Shown here piece by piece: positions 50,742 to 60,365 of a stretch of 64,000 nt of DNA. The stretch covers positions 529,120-593,119 of the forward strand of contig NZ_JAKWJP010000004.1 of NCBI RefSeq assembly GCF_022761035.1, given 5' to 3'. This stretch comes from Microbacterium sp. SS28. GTDB taxonomy: Bacteria; Actinomycetota; Actinomycetes; Actinomycetales; Microbacteriaceae. The notes below the pieces were generated by a model that was not told the origin of the DNA, ran no database searches, and worked only from the letters and a program-made list of their open reading frames with translations. Positions within the stretch are counted from its first letter, which is position 1. The number at the start of each line of letters is the position of its first letter. A program made the translations under genes and the position numbers.

Positions 50742-52280
50742 TTACTTCCAGGCGTCGAGATCGGCCTGGATCGAGGCGCGAGCGTCCTCGTAGCCGGCGG
50801 CGAGCAGCGCCGCACGCATCTCTTCGATGGCCGCGGCGGGGTCGTCGAACTTGCCGAGGGCCAGCTGCGGGACGTACTGCGCGAGCACGCTGCTCATGGC
50901 GGCGAGCGTCGGGTCGATCGCGTCCTTGTTGATGAGGAGCGTCGAGTACGGGTAGTCCACGGCGACCTCGTCGAGCGCGGCGTAGATCTCCTTCTTGTTG
51001 GGAGCGTCGGTGACCTTGTCGAGCTCGAACTCGTCCATGCGGCCGGCCCAGAAGTTGGAGCCGAGCGAGTCGGTCGAGGAGTCGTAGCCCTCGGGGTAGC
51101 CGAGCTTTCCGTCGTCGGTGACGATGTAGTCGGTGCCCTCGATGCCGTAGTTGAGGAGGCGGTAAGCCTCTTCATCGTTGCGGAGCACGTCGTAGACGGC
51201 GAGCGCCTTCTCGGGGTGCTTCGAGTACGCGCTGACCGCCATGGCACCGTGCGTCAGGATGTCCTTGAAGACGTTGCCGTTCTCCTGACCCCAGTAGAAG
51301 AACTTGGGGTCCGAACCCGGCTGCTTCTTCGACAGGTTGTCGTAGATCTGGCCGATGTAGGTCTGCGTGTGGTGCTGGTCGGTGCCGTTGAGGCCCGCGT
51401 ACAGCTCCTCGCGCGCGTCGCCGTCGTAGTTCGCGGCGTCTTCACGCCAGACGCCGATCTCGTTCCACTGCTTCGCGAGCTCAGCGGCCTCGAGCAGCGC
51501 GTCGCCCTCCATGAACCACGAGGTGACCGTGTTCGGGTCGGCCTCGGTCGTCTGGAACGGGTAGTAGTTGCCCGAGCTGACCTGCTGGATCGTCTGGAAG
51601 TCGGTGTGACCCTGGATGTAGCCCGTGATGTCGGCGTAGGCGTCGCCTGCGACATCCCACGGGTACGCCTCGGGCTTGTTGTCCTTGACCCACTGGAAGT
51701 ACTTCGTGAAGTCCTCGAACTTCGTGATGTCGCCGTTCGCGAAGCCCGCCTCGGTCGCCCAGTCGCCGCGGTAGAAGAAGCCGTGGTTCGTGTACTGCGT
51801 GTAGTTGTCCTCGGGGATGAAGTAGATCTGCCCGTCGTCGAGCTTCGTGAGGTCCCAGTGCCCGTCGCCGTCGACCTGCGCCCACGTCTTGGGGGCGTTC
51901 TCCTGGAGCATCTCCTCGGAGAGCGGGAGGAAGGCGCCCTTCTCGGCGTTCTCCCACGCGAAGAGCCAGTCGGTCGCCGTCGTGATGAGGTCGACGTTGT
52001 CGTCACCCGAGAGCAGCTGCAGGTTGTACTGCGTCTGCCAGTCGGCCCACTCGACGTAGAAGAAGTCGAGCTTCGCGTCCGCCTTCTCTACGAGGATCGG
52101 GTTGAGCTCGTCGAGCATCGCCTCGAGGCGGCCGTTGGTGGGCTTGTCGCCCATGACGAGCATCGTGATCTCGGTGGGACCGTCGCTCTCCTCCGGGCCG
52201 GCGGTGCAGCCGGCGAGCGCCGTCACACCCAGGCTGAGGGCGAGGATCGCCGAACCTGCCTTGATGAATTTCTTTGCCAT
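50742..52280 (-). CDS. Extracellular solute-binding lipoprotein, LplA type
   Basis: A 512-residue binding protein with a lipoprotein signal (KFIKAGSAILALSLGVTALA, lipobox TALAGC with Cys25). The mature part is of the long oligosaccharide-binding class (LplA/YtcQ), with EITMLVMGDKPTNGRLEAML at the start of lobe 1 and many surface aromatics (WADWQTQYNLQLL, NYYPFQTTEADP). It captures the substrate outside the cell and delivers it to the permeases at 52397 and 53364. AAGGAGCCTCAC precedes ATG 52280. It is followed by a stable hairpin. Ligand unknown; the surrounding beta-galactosidases suggest a galactose-containing oligosaccharide. Confidence 0.93.
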   Translation of the reverse strand: MAKKFIKAGSAILALSLGVTALAGCTAGPEESDGPTEITMLVMGDKPTNGRLEAMLDELNPILVEKADAKLDFFYVEWADWQTQYNLQLLSGDDNVDLITTATDWLFAWENAEKGAFLPLSEEMLQENAPKTWAQVDGDGHWDLTKLDDGQIYFIPEDNYTQYTNHGFFYRGDWATEAGFANGDITKFEDFTKYFQWVKDNKPEAYPWDVAGDAYADITGYIQGHTDFQTIQQVSSGNYYPFQTTEADPNTVTSWFMEGDALLEAAELAKQWNEIGVWREDAANYDGDAREELYAGLNGTDQHHTQTYIGQIYDNLSKKQPGSDPKFFYWGQENGNVFKDILTHGAMAVSAYSKHPEKALAVYDVLRNDEEAYRLLNYGIEGTDYIVTDDGKLGYPEGYDSSTDSLGSNFWAGRMDEFELDKVTDAPNKKEIYAALDEVAVDYPYSTLLINKDAIDPTLAAMSSVLAQYVPQLALGKFDDPAAAIEEMRAALLAAGYEDARASIQADLDAWK

Positions 52281-52396
52281 GTGAGGCTCCTTTGGCTCTC
52301 ATCGATGTGGTGATTGCAGTGCTGTCGCCTCGGGGGAGGCGGTTTCTGGCGCGACAGGACATCGGTGACCTGCCACGGGTCGTCGGCGGCGGGGTG

Positions 52397-53377
52397 TCAG
52401 CCCTTGACGGCACCGACCGTGATGCCGCTGACGAAGTACTTCTGGACGAACGGATAGAGGAACAGGATCGGGAGCGTCGCCACGACGGCGCTCGCCATCT
52501 TGAGGGTGTTGCTCGGCAGGTCGGTGATCGAGACGTTGGATCCGGCGACCGAGTTGCGGAGGGCGTTGGCGGTGTTGATGACGTTGTAGAGGTAGTACTG
52601 GAGCGGCTTGAATTCGACGGTGCTGCCGAGGTACAGCGACGAGAGGTACCACTCGTTCCAGTAGCCGAGGGCGAGGAACAGCCCGACAGTCGCAAGCGCC
52701 GGCTTCATCATGGGCAGCGCGAGCTGGACGAAGATCCGGAAGTCGCCGGCGCCGTCGATCTTGCCCGACTCGATGATCTCGAAGGGGATCGTGCGCATGA
52801 AGTTCTTCATCAGGATGATGAGCCACGGCGTCATGAGCAGCGGCAGGAACACCGCGAGGTAGTTGCCCCGCAGGCCCAGGTCGCGGCCGATCCACAGGAA
52901 CGTGGGCGCGAGGCCCGCCGAGAACAGCGTCGTGAAGTAGATGAAGAACGCGATGTAGTTGCGCAGCCGGAAGTCCTGGCGGTACAGCGCGAAGCCCGTC
53001 ATGGCGATGATGAACAGGCCGATCGCGGTGCCGAGGACCGTCATCGTGATCGTGACGACGTATGAGCCGATGATCTGCCGCGGCGCGCGGAAGATGTACT
53101 CGTACGCCGTGAACGAGAAGCCCTTCGGGAAGAGCCCGAAGCCGCTCTTCATGATCTCGGCCTCACTCGAGAACGAGGCCGAGACGATGAGGACGAAGGG
53201 CAGCAGGCAGATCAGCGTGAAGAGCGAGATCGTGACGTACGAGACGCTGCGGATGGCGTAGTCGCTGCGGTCGAGCTTGATGCGGCGGGTGCGCTCGGCG
53301 GTGGCGGTCTTCGACCGGCGCGAGGCCTTGCCGAGGGCCTCGGGCACCGGGACCGCGGCGATATCAGAAGAGAGCAT
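52397..53377 (-). CDS. ABC transporter permease, LplC type
   Basis: A 326-residue permease with six spans after a basic 40-residue N-terminal extension (SRRSKTATAERTRRIKLDRS). Docking loop IESGKIDGAGDFRIFVQLAL replaces the usual EAA by ESG, common in LplC proteins. The C-terminus PFVQKYFVSGITVGAVKG is diagnostic for this branch. ATG 53377 overlaps the upstream permease by 14 bases. No ATPase gene is nearby, so a shared MsiK-like ATPase is expected. Confidence 0.94.
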   Translation of the reverse strand: MLSSDIAAVPVPEALGKASRRSKTATAERTRRIKLDRSDYAIRSVSYVTISLFTLICLLPFVLIVSASFSSEAEIMKSGFGLFPKGFSFTAYEYIFRAPRQIIGSYVVTITMTVLGTAIGLFIIAMTGFALYRQDFRLRNYIAFFIYFTTLFSAGLAPTFLWIGRDLGLRGNYLAVFLPLLMTPWLIILMKNFMRTIPFEIIESGKIDGAGDFRIFVQLALPMMKPALATVGLFLALGYWNEWYLSSLYLGSTVEFKPLQYYLYNVINTANALRNSVAGSNVSITDLPSNTLKMASAVVATLPILFLYPFVQKYFVSGITVGAVKG

Positions 53378-54305
53378 TATCGGGGTTCACCCTCCGGACG
53401 ATCCAGTTCGCCGTGATGACGATCACGAAGCCGAACAGCGACTGGTACAGCCCCACGGCGGTCGACGTCGTGAAGTTGTTCTGGGACATGACCATGCGGT
53501 ACACCGAGGTCTCGATGATGTCGGTCGTCTGGAACAAGGCGGCGTTGTTGCCGACGAGGTTCCAGAACAGGCCGAAGTTGCCGTGCATGATGCCGCCGAG
53601 CGCGAACAGCAGCAGGATCACGAAGATCGGCTTGAGGCTCGGCAGGATCACGAAGCGGATGCGCTGCCAGGCGTTGGCGCCGTCGATCGCGGCCGCCTCG
53701 AACAGCACCCGGTCAATGCCCATGATCGCGGCGAAGTAGACGATCGTGCCGTACCCCGTGCTCTGCCAGAGGTGGACGGCGGTGATGATGCCGGGCCACG
53801 CGCCCGGCGTGCTGTAGACCTTGACGGGCTCGCCGCCGGCGCCCTCGATGACGGCGTTGAGTGCGCCGCTGTCGTAGTTGAGCAGGTTGAAGGCGATGAC
53901 GCCGACGAGCACGACCGAGATGAAGTACGGCAGGAACATGATGCTCTGCGTGATCTTCTTGAAGTACTTGAGGCGGATCTCGTTGAGCATCACGGCGAAC
54001 GCGATGGCCAGGATGTTGCCGAGGACGATGAAGGCGAGGTTGTAGAGGATCGTGTTGCGCGTCAGGAGCCACAGCTGGCCGGACTTGATGAGGAACTCGA
54101 AGTTCTTGAGGCCCACGAAGGGGCTGCCGAAGATGCCGTCGCGGTAGTTGAAGTTCGTGAAGGCGATCCAGATGCCGGGGAGCGGCGCGTAGTTGAAGAC
54201 GAGGAAGAAGGCGATCGCCGGCACGCACATCAGCAGGAGCATCTTGCTTCCCGTGAGGTTCTTCCACAGCGATCGTCGCCGCCGTGGCTCGACTTTCAGT
54301 GACAT
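53364..54305 (-). CDS. ABC transporter permease, LplB type
   Basis: A 313-residue permease, first gene of the operon LplB-LplC-LplA-DUF624-GH2-ROK. Spans begin with MLLLMCVPAIAFFLVFNYAP; the docking loop reads FEAAAIDGANAWQRIRFVIL, and it ends VRRVNPDNALF, as is typical for LplB/YteP. ATG 54305 has AGAGGCGGACGA upstream. The operator-like motif at 54356-54368 lies about 50 bp before the start. Confidence 0.94.
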   Translation of the reverse strand: MSLKVEPRRRRSLWKNLTGSKMLLLMCVPAIAFFLVFNYAPLPGIWIAFTNFNYRDGIFGSPFVGLKNFEFLIKSGQLWLLTRNTILYNLAFIVLGNILAIAFAVMLNEIRLKYFKKITQSIMFLPYFISVVLVGVIAFNLLNYDSGALNAVIEGAGGEPVKVYSTPGAWPGIITAVHLWQSTGYGTIVYFAAIMGIDRVLFEAAAIDGANAWQRIRFVILPSLKPIFVILLLFALGGIMHGNFGLFWNLVGNNAALFQTTDIIETSVYRMVMSQNNFTTSTAVGLYQSLFGFVIVITANWIVRRVNPDNALF

Positions 54306-54355
54306 TCGTCCGCCTCTTCGCGTTCGTTCGGTCGCATCCTCGCGACCGGTCTACC

Positions 54356-54368
54356 AGTTATCCTAACC
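54356..54368 (-). promoter_or_regulatory. Operator-like motif upstream of the LplBCA operon
   Basis: AGTTATCCTAACC (minus strand GGTTAGGATAACT) recurs with two changes at 46276-46288. It lies in an AT-rich patch of the 125-bp gap between the GH42 stop and the LplB start. The two sites flank the operon that ends with the ROK gene. Confidence 0.5.
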
Positions 54369-54430
54369 ATCGAATAAACTCGGCTCAGTCACGGTACCCC
54401 GGGCGGTCACCGAGACGCAAGACACAATTT

Positions 54431-56542
54431 CTAACGATCCAGAGGCGACTCCGCGTCGGTGCGACGGGGGTCCCGCTCGACGATCTCGCCGAGCACGTCG
54501 GTGCGCGTCACGACGACGCCGCGCGGCGGGATCGCGACGGTCGAGGCATCCGCGGAGCACGGATTCAGCGGGATGCCGCCCTCGAGCGGGCTCGTGACCT
54601 CGAGGTCCGTGCGGTTGATGAGGAAGGTGTACTCCGAGGCGTCGTCGGCGCGCACCGCGATCTCGAGCGCGCCGTCTGCGGAGCGGGCATCGCCGCACAG
54701 GGCGGGCAGTTCGAGGCTCAGGTCGGTGAGCAGCATCCGGAGTCCTGCCGCATCCAGGTCGGACGCGACGTACGTCGCCGTGCCGGCGCCCCACGACCGC
54801 CGCGTGATCGCGGGCGAACCCGCGAGGTCGCCGTCGGCGTACGAGGCCAGGACGCGCGTCGTGTCGTCCTGGAGGCGCACGCGCTCGGTCCAGACGGACG
54901 CGGTCGCGCCGTTCGACAGGGCGGTCCGGTGCCCCGGCAGCAGCGGCGCGAACTCCTCGACGCGGACGCCGAGCAGGTCCCGGAGGGCGCCGGGGTATCC
55001 GCCGAGCCACACGCGGTCGTGCTCGTCGACGATGCCCGAGAAGTACGTCACGACGAGCTCGCCGCCCGCCGCGACGAAGGCCTCGAGCCGCGCGCGCAGG
55101 GTGTCGGAGACGACATGGAGCATGGGGGCGAGGACGACCTCGTAGGCGTCGAACGACGATCCGACGGGCAGGACGTCGACGCGGACGCCGAGGTCGAGCA
55201 GCGCCGTGTACCAGGCGAGGGCCTCGTCGCGGTAGCGCAGCCGGTTCGAGGGGTGCGAGTCGCGCTCGGCGACCCACCACGACTCCCAGTCGAACAGGAT
55301 CGCGACGCGGGCGGGCACGCGCGTCGACCCCGTGACGGGAGCGAGCTCGGCGAGCGTGCGACCGAGGGCCGCGACATCCCGGTACACACGACTGTCTTCG
55401 CCCGCGTGCGGGACCATCGCGGAGTGGTAGCGCTCGCCGCCCGCCCGGGACTGCCGCCACTGGAAGAAGCAGACGGCGTCGGCGCCGTGCCCGACGTGGG
55501 TGAGCGCGTCGTGCGCGAGGTCGCCCTCGCGCTTGGCGGTGTTGACGTCGCGCCAGTTGACGGCGCTCGTCGCGTGCTCCATGAGGAACCACGGCCGGCC
55601 CTGCGCGAGGCCGCCCGTGAGGTTGGCCGAGAAGGACAGTTCTTCGGGTCCGCCCGGGCCGGGGCGCAGATAGTGGTCGTTCGAGACGAAGTCGACGTCC
55701 GCCGTCCACGTCGCGTAGTCGATGGACGGGAACACCTCCGTCACCATGAAGTTCGTCGTCCGCGGGATCGTGGGGGCGACTTCGGCGAGCACGGCGTTCT
55801 CCGCGCGGAGGTAGTCGCGCAGCGCGTCGGACGAGAAGCGCTCGAAGTCGAGCTGCCGCCCGGGGTTGACGTGGGTCGGCGCGATCCGCGGCGGGACGAT
55901 GTCCTCCCAGTCGGTGAGATGCTGCGACCAGAACGCCGTGCCCCACGCCTCGTTGAGGTCGTCGAGGCTCGCGTAGCGGTCGCGCAGCCACGCGCGGAAG
56001 GCGCGGGCCGCGTCATCCGAGTAGTCGTAGACGTTGTGGCAGCCGAGCTCGTTCGAGATGTGCCAGGCGACGACCGCGGGGTGGTCGGCGTAGCGCTCCG
56101 CGATCTGACGCACGAGCCGCAGCGCGTAGGACCGGAAGACGGGGGATGTCGGGCGCCAGTGCTGGCGGCCGCCCGGGTGCAGCACGCTGCCGTCGTCGGT
56201 GACGGGCAGCACTTCGGGGTGCAGCCGGGTCAGCCACGGGGGAGGGGATGCCGTCGCCGTCGCGAGATCGATGTCGATGCCGTTCTCGTGAAGCAGGCCA
56301 ATGACCTCGTCGAGCCACGCGAAGTCCCACTCGCCCGGCCGGGGCTCGAGGAGCGCCCACGAGAAGATCCCGAGCGAGACGATGTTCACGCCCGCCTGCC
56401 GCATGAGGCGCATGTCCTCGCGCCACACCTCGCGCGGCCACTGCTCGGGGTTGTAGTCGGCGCCGTAGCGCAGGCGGCCGGGGCCGAGGGAGCCGTCGTT
56501 CACCCACCGGTGCTGAGCGGGCGCGGACGCGTGCGGAGTCAT
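54431..56542 (-). CDS. GH42 family beta-galactosidase
   Basis: A 703-residue cytoplasmic beta-galactosidase. The TIM barrel starts LRYGADYNPEQWPREVWRED (25-44). The acid/base is Glu165 in VAWHISNELGCHN and the nucleophile is Glu322 in PWFLMEHATSAVNWR. A trimerisation domain (from about 405, ARVAILFDWESWWVAERDS) and a small C-terminal beta domain follow, as in the A4/YesZ-type enzymes. AAGGAGAACTCCGAC precedes ATG 56542, and no signal peptide is present. The open frame continues upstream into the transporter region, but that part is antisense noise. It lies on the same strand between the importer operon and an ABC-exporter-like gene. Confidence 0.94.
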   Translation of the reverse strand: MTPHASAPAQHRWVNDGSLGPGRLRYGADYNPEQWPREVWREDMRLMRQAGVNIVSLGIFSWALLEPRPGEWDFAWLDEVIGLLHENGIDIDLATATASPPPWLTRLHPEVLPVTDDGSVLHPGGRQHWRPTSPVFRSYALRLVRQIAERYADHPAVVAWHISNELGCHNVYDYSDDAARAFRAWLRDRYASLDDLNEAWGTAFWSQHLTDWEDIVPPRIAPTHVNPGRQLDFERFSSDALRDYLRAENAVLAEVAPTIPRTTNFMVTEVFPSIDYATWTADVDFVSNDHYLRPGPGGPEELSFSANLTGGLAQGRPWFLMEHATSAVNWRDVNTAKREGDLAHDALTHVGHGADAVCFFQWRQSRAGGERYHSAMVPHAGEDSRVYRDVAALGRTLAELAPVTGSTRVPARVAILFDWESWWVAERDSHPSNRLRYRDEALAWYTALLDLGVRVDVLPVGSSFDAYEVVLAPMLHVVSDTLRARLEAFVAAGGELVVTYFSGIVDEHDRVWLGGYPGALRDLLGVRVEEFAPLLPGHRTALSNGATASVWTERVRLQDDTTRVLASYADGDLAGSPAITRRSWGAGTATYVASDLDAAGLRMLLTDLSLELPALCGDARSADGALEIAVRADDASEYTFLINRTDLEVTSPLEGGIPLNPCSADASTVAIPPRGVVVTRTDVLGEIVERDPRRTDAESPLDR

Positions 56543-56622
56543 GTCGGAGTTCTCCTTGCTGGATTCGAGGGCCGGGATGCCGCTCGGAAGGTCGCGCACG
56601 TCCAGTGCGCAAGGGTAAGCCG

Positions 56623-56643
56623 CGGCCGGCGGGCCGCCGGCCG
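56623..56643 (-). terminator. GC-rich hairpin behind the ABC exporter-like gene
   Basis: CGGCCGGC (56623-56630) pairs with GCCGGCCG (56636-56643) around loop GGGCC, in the 137-bp gap between the exporter stop (56680) and the GH42 start. It is a plausible factor-independent pause or terminator, without a T-tract. Confidence 0.5.
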
Positions 56644-56679
56644 GGGTGTGGATAACCGTCGCGGCGCGCGGGTGCGCGC

Positions 56680-58452
56680 TCACTCCGGCAGCTTCTGTGC
56701 GCGCTCGAGACGCGCGTACCGTCCGCCGTGCGCCATGAGCTCGTCGTGGCGGCCCATTTCGGCGATCCGGCCCTTCTCGAGCAGGACGATGCGGTCGGCG
56801 CCGCGGATCGTCGAGAGGCGGTGGGCGACGACGAGCGTCGTGCGGCCCTGCATGAGGCGCGCGAGCGCGTCGCGCACGAGCGCCTCGGACTCGGGGTCGA
56901 GCGCCGACGTCGCCTCGTCGAGGAGCAGGACGCGGGGGTTGCGGATGAGGGCGCGGGCGATCGCGATGCGCTGCCGCTGGCCGCCGGACAGCCGTGCGCC
57001 GCGCTGCCCCGCGACGGTATCCCACCCCTCCGGCAGCAGGTCGACGAACTCCGCGGCGTTCGCGTCCTCGATGGCGCGACGCACGCGCTCGTCCGAGACC
57101 TCGCCGAGGCCGTAGGTGACGTTGTCGCGGATCGAGCCCTCGAAGAGCACCGACTCCTGCGGCACGACCGACACGCGACGGCGGAACGTGCGCAGATCGA
57201 GGGTCGCGGCATCCACTCCGTCCAGCAGCATCCGTCCGCTCGTGGGCCGGATGAATCCGAGCGCCAGATTGAGGAGCGTCGACTTGCCCGAGCCTGACTT
57301 GCCGACGAACGCGACGGTCTCGCCCGCCGCGATCTCGAGGTCGATGCCCTCGAGCGCGGGCGCGCGTGCGTCGGGGAAGCGGAAGGCGACGTTCTCGAAG
57401 CGCAGCGTGCCCGCGACCTCGGTCACGATGGCCTTGCCCTCGTTCACCTCGAGGTCGGGCTCGGTGAGCACTTCGGCGACGGAGCGCACCGACTCGATGC
57501 CCTTCGCCGCGATGGGCCACAGCATGAGCACCTGCGTGATGCCGCCCGTGATGAGTCCGAAGTAGGCGGACAGCTGCACGACCTGGCCCGGCGTGATCGA
57601 GCCCGGATCCGTGATCGCGACCCAGGCCGCCGTCACGAGGCAGCCGACCGAGAGCAGCTGCATCACGACCCACGACAGCGACTGGAACCTCCCGTTGAGC
57701 AGATCGAGCTCGAATCCCGACGTGCGCACGCCCTCGGCGCCCTCGGCGACGCGCGCCCGCGCCGTCTCTTCGAGCCCGTGCGCGCGGGTGATCGGCACGA
57801 GGGTCGCCATCTCGCCGACGCGGCTCGCGAACACCTCGACGTCCTGCCGGAACGCCTCGTTGCGCCGCCGCGAGCGCGCCGCGAGCATCGAGCGCATGAG
57901 GACGGCGATGGGGATCGTGAGGGCGTAGACCGGCAGGAACATCGGCATCGTGATCGCCGTCATGACGATCGCCCCCGTGAGCACCATCGTCTGAGCGAGG
58001 ACCGCGTGCGTCACCTGCTGAAGCATGAGCTCGATGTTCTCGACGTCGCGCACGACCTTGGTCTGCACGATCGACGACGACATGCGCGTGTGGAAGCCGA
58101 TCGACAGGCTCTGCAGCCGCGCCGTCAGCGAATTGCGCAGATCGGCGCCGATGTGCCGCACGGCGCCCATGAACAGCCGTGTCCACAGCACGTGCATGGG
58201 GTAGTTCTGCGCGAGCGCGAGGAACGCGACAGTCGCCCACAGGAAGAGCTCTTCGGTCGGCCCGCCCGCGACGACGAGGTCGATGACCTGCGCCGTGACG
58301 ACGGGCATGAGCCACTGCGGCGAGTCCTTGATCGGGAAGATCAGCGTCGACCCGATGACGCGCCGGCGATACCGGCCGAGCAGGTGGAACACCGAGCGCA
58401 CGGGTCGTGCGCCGTCGATCTCGACGACGGCGTTCGACGGGGGCGTCGTCAT
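56680..58452 (-). CDS. ABC transporter, fused membrane and ATPase domains (exporter type)
   Basis: A 590-residue half-transporter. A six-span type IV membrane domain covers about 20-320, with SFHTRMSSSIVQTKVVRDVENIE as the coupling helix region. The ATPase follows: Walker A VGKSGSGKSTL near 380, Q-loop VPQE, signature RLSGGQRQRIAIARAL, Walker B VLLLDEATSALD and switch VVAHRLS. It is of the MsbA/BmrA homodimer type, normally an exporter of lipids, drugs or peptides. Its position amid cytoplasmic glycosidases and importers is odd; substrate and direction cannot be read from the sequence. ATG 58452 lies 60 bp behind the GH2 stop at 58513. Confidence 0.92.
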   Translation of the reverse strand: MTTPPSNAVVEIDGARPVRSVFHLLGRYRRRVIGSTLIFPIKDSPQWLMPVVTAQVIDLVVAGGPTEELFLWATVAFLALAQNYPMHVLWTRLFMGAVRHIGADLRNSLTARLQSLSIGFHTRMSSSIVQTKVVRDVENIELMLQQVTHAVLAQTMVLTGAIVMTAITMPMFLPVYALTIPIAVLMRSMLAARSRRRNEAFRQDVEVFASRVGEMATLVPITRAHGLEETARARVAEGAEGVRTSGFELDLLNGRFQSLSWVVMQLLSVGCLVTAAWVAITDPGSITPGQVVQLSAYFGLITGGITQVLMLWPIAAKGIESVRSVAEVLTEPDLEVNEGKAIVTEVAGTLRFENVAFRFPDARAPALEGIDLEIAAGETVAFVGKSGSGKSTLLNLALGFIRPTSGRMLLDGVDAATLDLRTFRRRVSVVPQESVLFEGSIRDNVTYGLGEVSDERVRRAIEDANAAEFVDLLPEGWDTVAGQRGARLSGGQRQRIAIARALIRNPRVLLLDEATSALDPESEALVRDALARLMQGRTTLVVAHRLSTIRGADRIVLLEKGRIAEMGRHDELMAHGGRYARLERAQKLPE

Positions 58453-58512
58453 GGAACGGCCTGCCCGCGCCGGAGGAAGTGGAATGCGGTGCGCATGGCG
58501 TGATCCGGGGTC

Positions 58513-60354
58513 TCAGCCGGCGGGCTCGACGCGGCCGTGCAGGATCGCGCGGATGCGCTCGACGGGCAGCTTCGGCACGCGGTTCTCGTCCACGAGGCCG
58601 TTCGTCTCCTGCACCGTGTCGGTCAGCTGCGTGTAGACCCAGCCCGCGAGACCCGTGCTCGTGTTGAGCACCGCGAAGATCCCCGTGAGGTGGCGGTCCA
58701 GGTCGTCGGGCGTGCCGACGAGCCGGTACCCCCACGCGTCGAAGTCCGGGTCAGGCGTGAAGCTCACGCCTCCGAACTCGGTGAGCAGAGCGGGAGTGGA
58801 TGCCGTTGCCGCCGCCTCCGCGTCGGTGCCCACGAGCACGCGCTTGCCGAAGGGCGACAGGCCCTCGACCGCCTTCGCGACGGCCTCGGGCGTGCCGTAG
58901 CGCGCGCGGAGCTTCACATGGTCGTTCTCGTAGTCGTGCATCGTCAGGAGGTCGGACTGCGTGTGCTCCCAGCCGTCGTTCGAGATGACGGGGCGCGTGC
59001 CGTCGAGCGTCTTGGTCAAGTGGTAGAGCGTGCGCGCGAAGTCCTGCTGGCGAGCATCGACGGCGATCTGGCGCACGGCCCAGCTCTCGTTGAGCGGCAC
59101 CCACGCGACGACGCTCGGGTGCGACGAGTCGCGGCGGACGACATCCATCCACTCCTTCGTCAGGCGCGTGACGGCGGCGTCCGAGTTCTCGAAGGCGCTC
59201 GGCAGCTCGGTCCACAGCAGCAGGCCGAGGCGGTCGGCCCAGTACATGAGCCGCGGGTCCTCGACCTTCTGGTGCAGCCGCGCGGTGTTGAAGCCGAGGT
59301 CCTTGATGAGCTCGACCTCTGCGCGCAGGGCGGCGGCGCCCGGCGCAGCGAGGTGGGACTGCGGCCAGTAGCCCTGCGAGAGGACGCCCTTGACGTGGCA
59401 CCTCGCGCCGTTGAGGAGGAAGTCGCCTCCGACGGTCTCGACGAAGCGCAGGCCGAGGTAGGAGGAGACCACGTCGGCGCTCGCGGCTGTGGGGTCGCCC
59501 GCGGTGAGCTCGATGCGCGCGTCGATGAGCACGGGGCGGTCGGGTCGCCAGAGCAGCTCGTCCCAGCCCTGTTCGGTGCCGAGCGCCGGGATCGCGATCG
59601 CGGTGTCCTGGGTGGGGCCCGCCATCGTGACGGTCGTCTCGGCGAGCAGCCGCGCCCCGAAGCGGAGCGTGACGTGCGCGCGGACCGGCTCGACCGGACG
59701 CGATGCGAGCTCGAGCGTCAGGTGGACGCGATCATGGCGCACATCAGGGTGCCACGCGACGCGCGTCACGTGCTGACGAGGGACCGACTCGATCCACACG
59801 GGCTGCCAGATGCCCGTCGTGCGGTGGTACCAGATCGAGTGCGGGGCCTCCTGCCAGTCCTGCTTGCCGCGCGGCTGGCTGAGGTCGTGCGGGTCGTCCT
59901 CGGCGCGCACGACGATCTCGAATCCGACGTCGGCGACCGGCACTTCGACCGTGAACGGAGTGTGGCCGCCCTCGTGGGAGGCCGCCTGCCGTCCGTCGAT
60001 CCAGACGTCCGCGCGGTAGTCGACGGCGCCGAAGTGCAGGAGCAGCGTGCGGCCGTCCGCGTGGCCGGCCCTCGCGACATCTGATGCATCGACGTAGCGG
60101 CGATACCAGACGACGGGGTGATAGCCGGTCTCGTGGATGCCGGACAGGGGCGATTCGGGCGGGTACGGGACGACGATCGTGCGGGCGAACTCCGCGGGGA
60201 CGCCGGCGCGGGGATCCACGCTGACGTCCTCGTCGAAGGCGAAGTCCCACTCGCCGCTCAGATCGAACCATCGGGGGCGCACGAGCTGGGGGCGCGGGTA
60301 GGTGCCGTCCTGTGCGGAGGCGCGCAGCTCTTCATCACGCATGCGGAAGAGCAT
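58513..60354 (-). CDS. GH2 family glycosidase (beta-galactosidase/glucuronidase-like)
   Basis: A 613-residue enzyme of the short GH2 type: sugar-binding domain (30-190, GTYPRPQLVRPRWFDLSGEW, then HFGAVDYRADVWIDG), Ig-like domain, and barrel from about 310. The acid/base is Glu423 in VPLNESWAV and the nucleophile is Glu526 in ALLTEFGGV. HQKVEDPRLMYWADRLGLLLW is characteristic of a subgroup often annotated simply as GH2. Beta-galactosidase, glucuronidase and mannosidase activities all occur in this class, and the sequence alone does not decide. ATG 60354 is only 24 bp from the lacI stop, and that gap contains the CAGCGCTG operator, so the gene is probably controlled by LacI at 60379. ATG 60342 is an alternative start. 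Confidence 0.9.
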   Translation of the reverse strand: MLFRMRDEELRASAQDGTYPRPQLVRPRWFDLSGEWDFAFDEDVSVDPRAGVPAEFARTIVVPYPPESPLSGIHETGYHPVVWYRRYVDASDVARAGHADGRTLLLHFGAVDYRADVWIDGRQAASHEGGHTPFTVEVPVADVGFEIVVRAEDDPHDLSQPRGKQDWQEAPHSIWYHRTTGIWQPVWIESVPRQHVTRVAWHPDVRHDRVHLTLELASRPVEPVRAHVTLRFGARLLAETTVTMAGPTQDTAIAIPALGTEQGWDELLWRPDRPVLIDARIELTAGDPTAASADVVSSYLGLRFVETVGGDFLLNGARCHVKGVLSQGYWPQSHLAAPGAAALRAEVELIKDLGFNTARLHQKVEDPRLMYWADRLGLLLWTELPSAFENSDAAVTRLTKEWMDVVRRDSSHPSVVAWVPLNESWAVRQIAVDARQQDFARTLYHLTKTLDGTRPVISNDGWEHTQSDLLTMHDYENDHVKLRARYGTPEAVAKAVEGLSPFGKRVLVGTDAEAAATASTPALLTEFGGVSFTPDPDFDAWGYRLVGTPDDLDRHLTGIFAVLNTSTGLAGWVYTQLTDTVQETNGLVDENRVPKLPVERIRAILHGRVEPAG

Positions 60355-60365
60355 AGGCGCAATTC

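Noticed and set aside
54431..58735. A 1,434-residue GH42 fusion with the ABC transporter region
   Set aside because: The extension reads the transporter gene in the wrong frame. AAGGAG before ATG 56542 and the family N-terminus fix the start.
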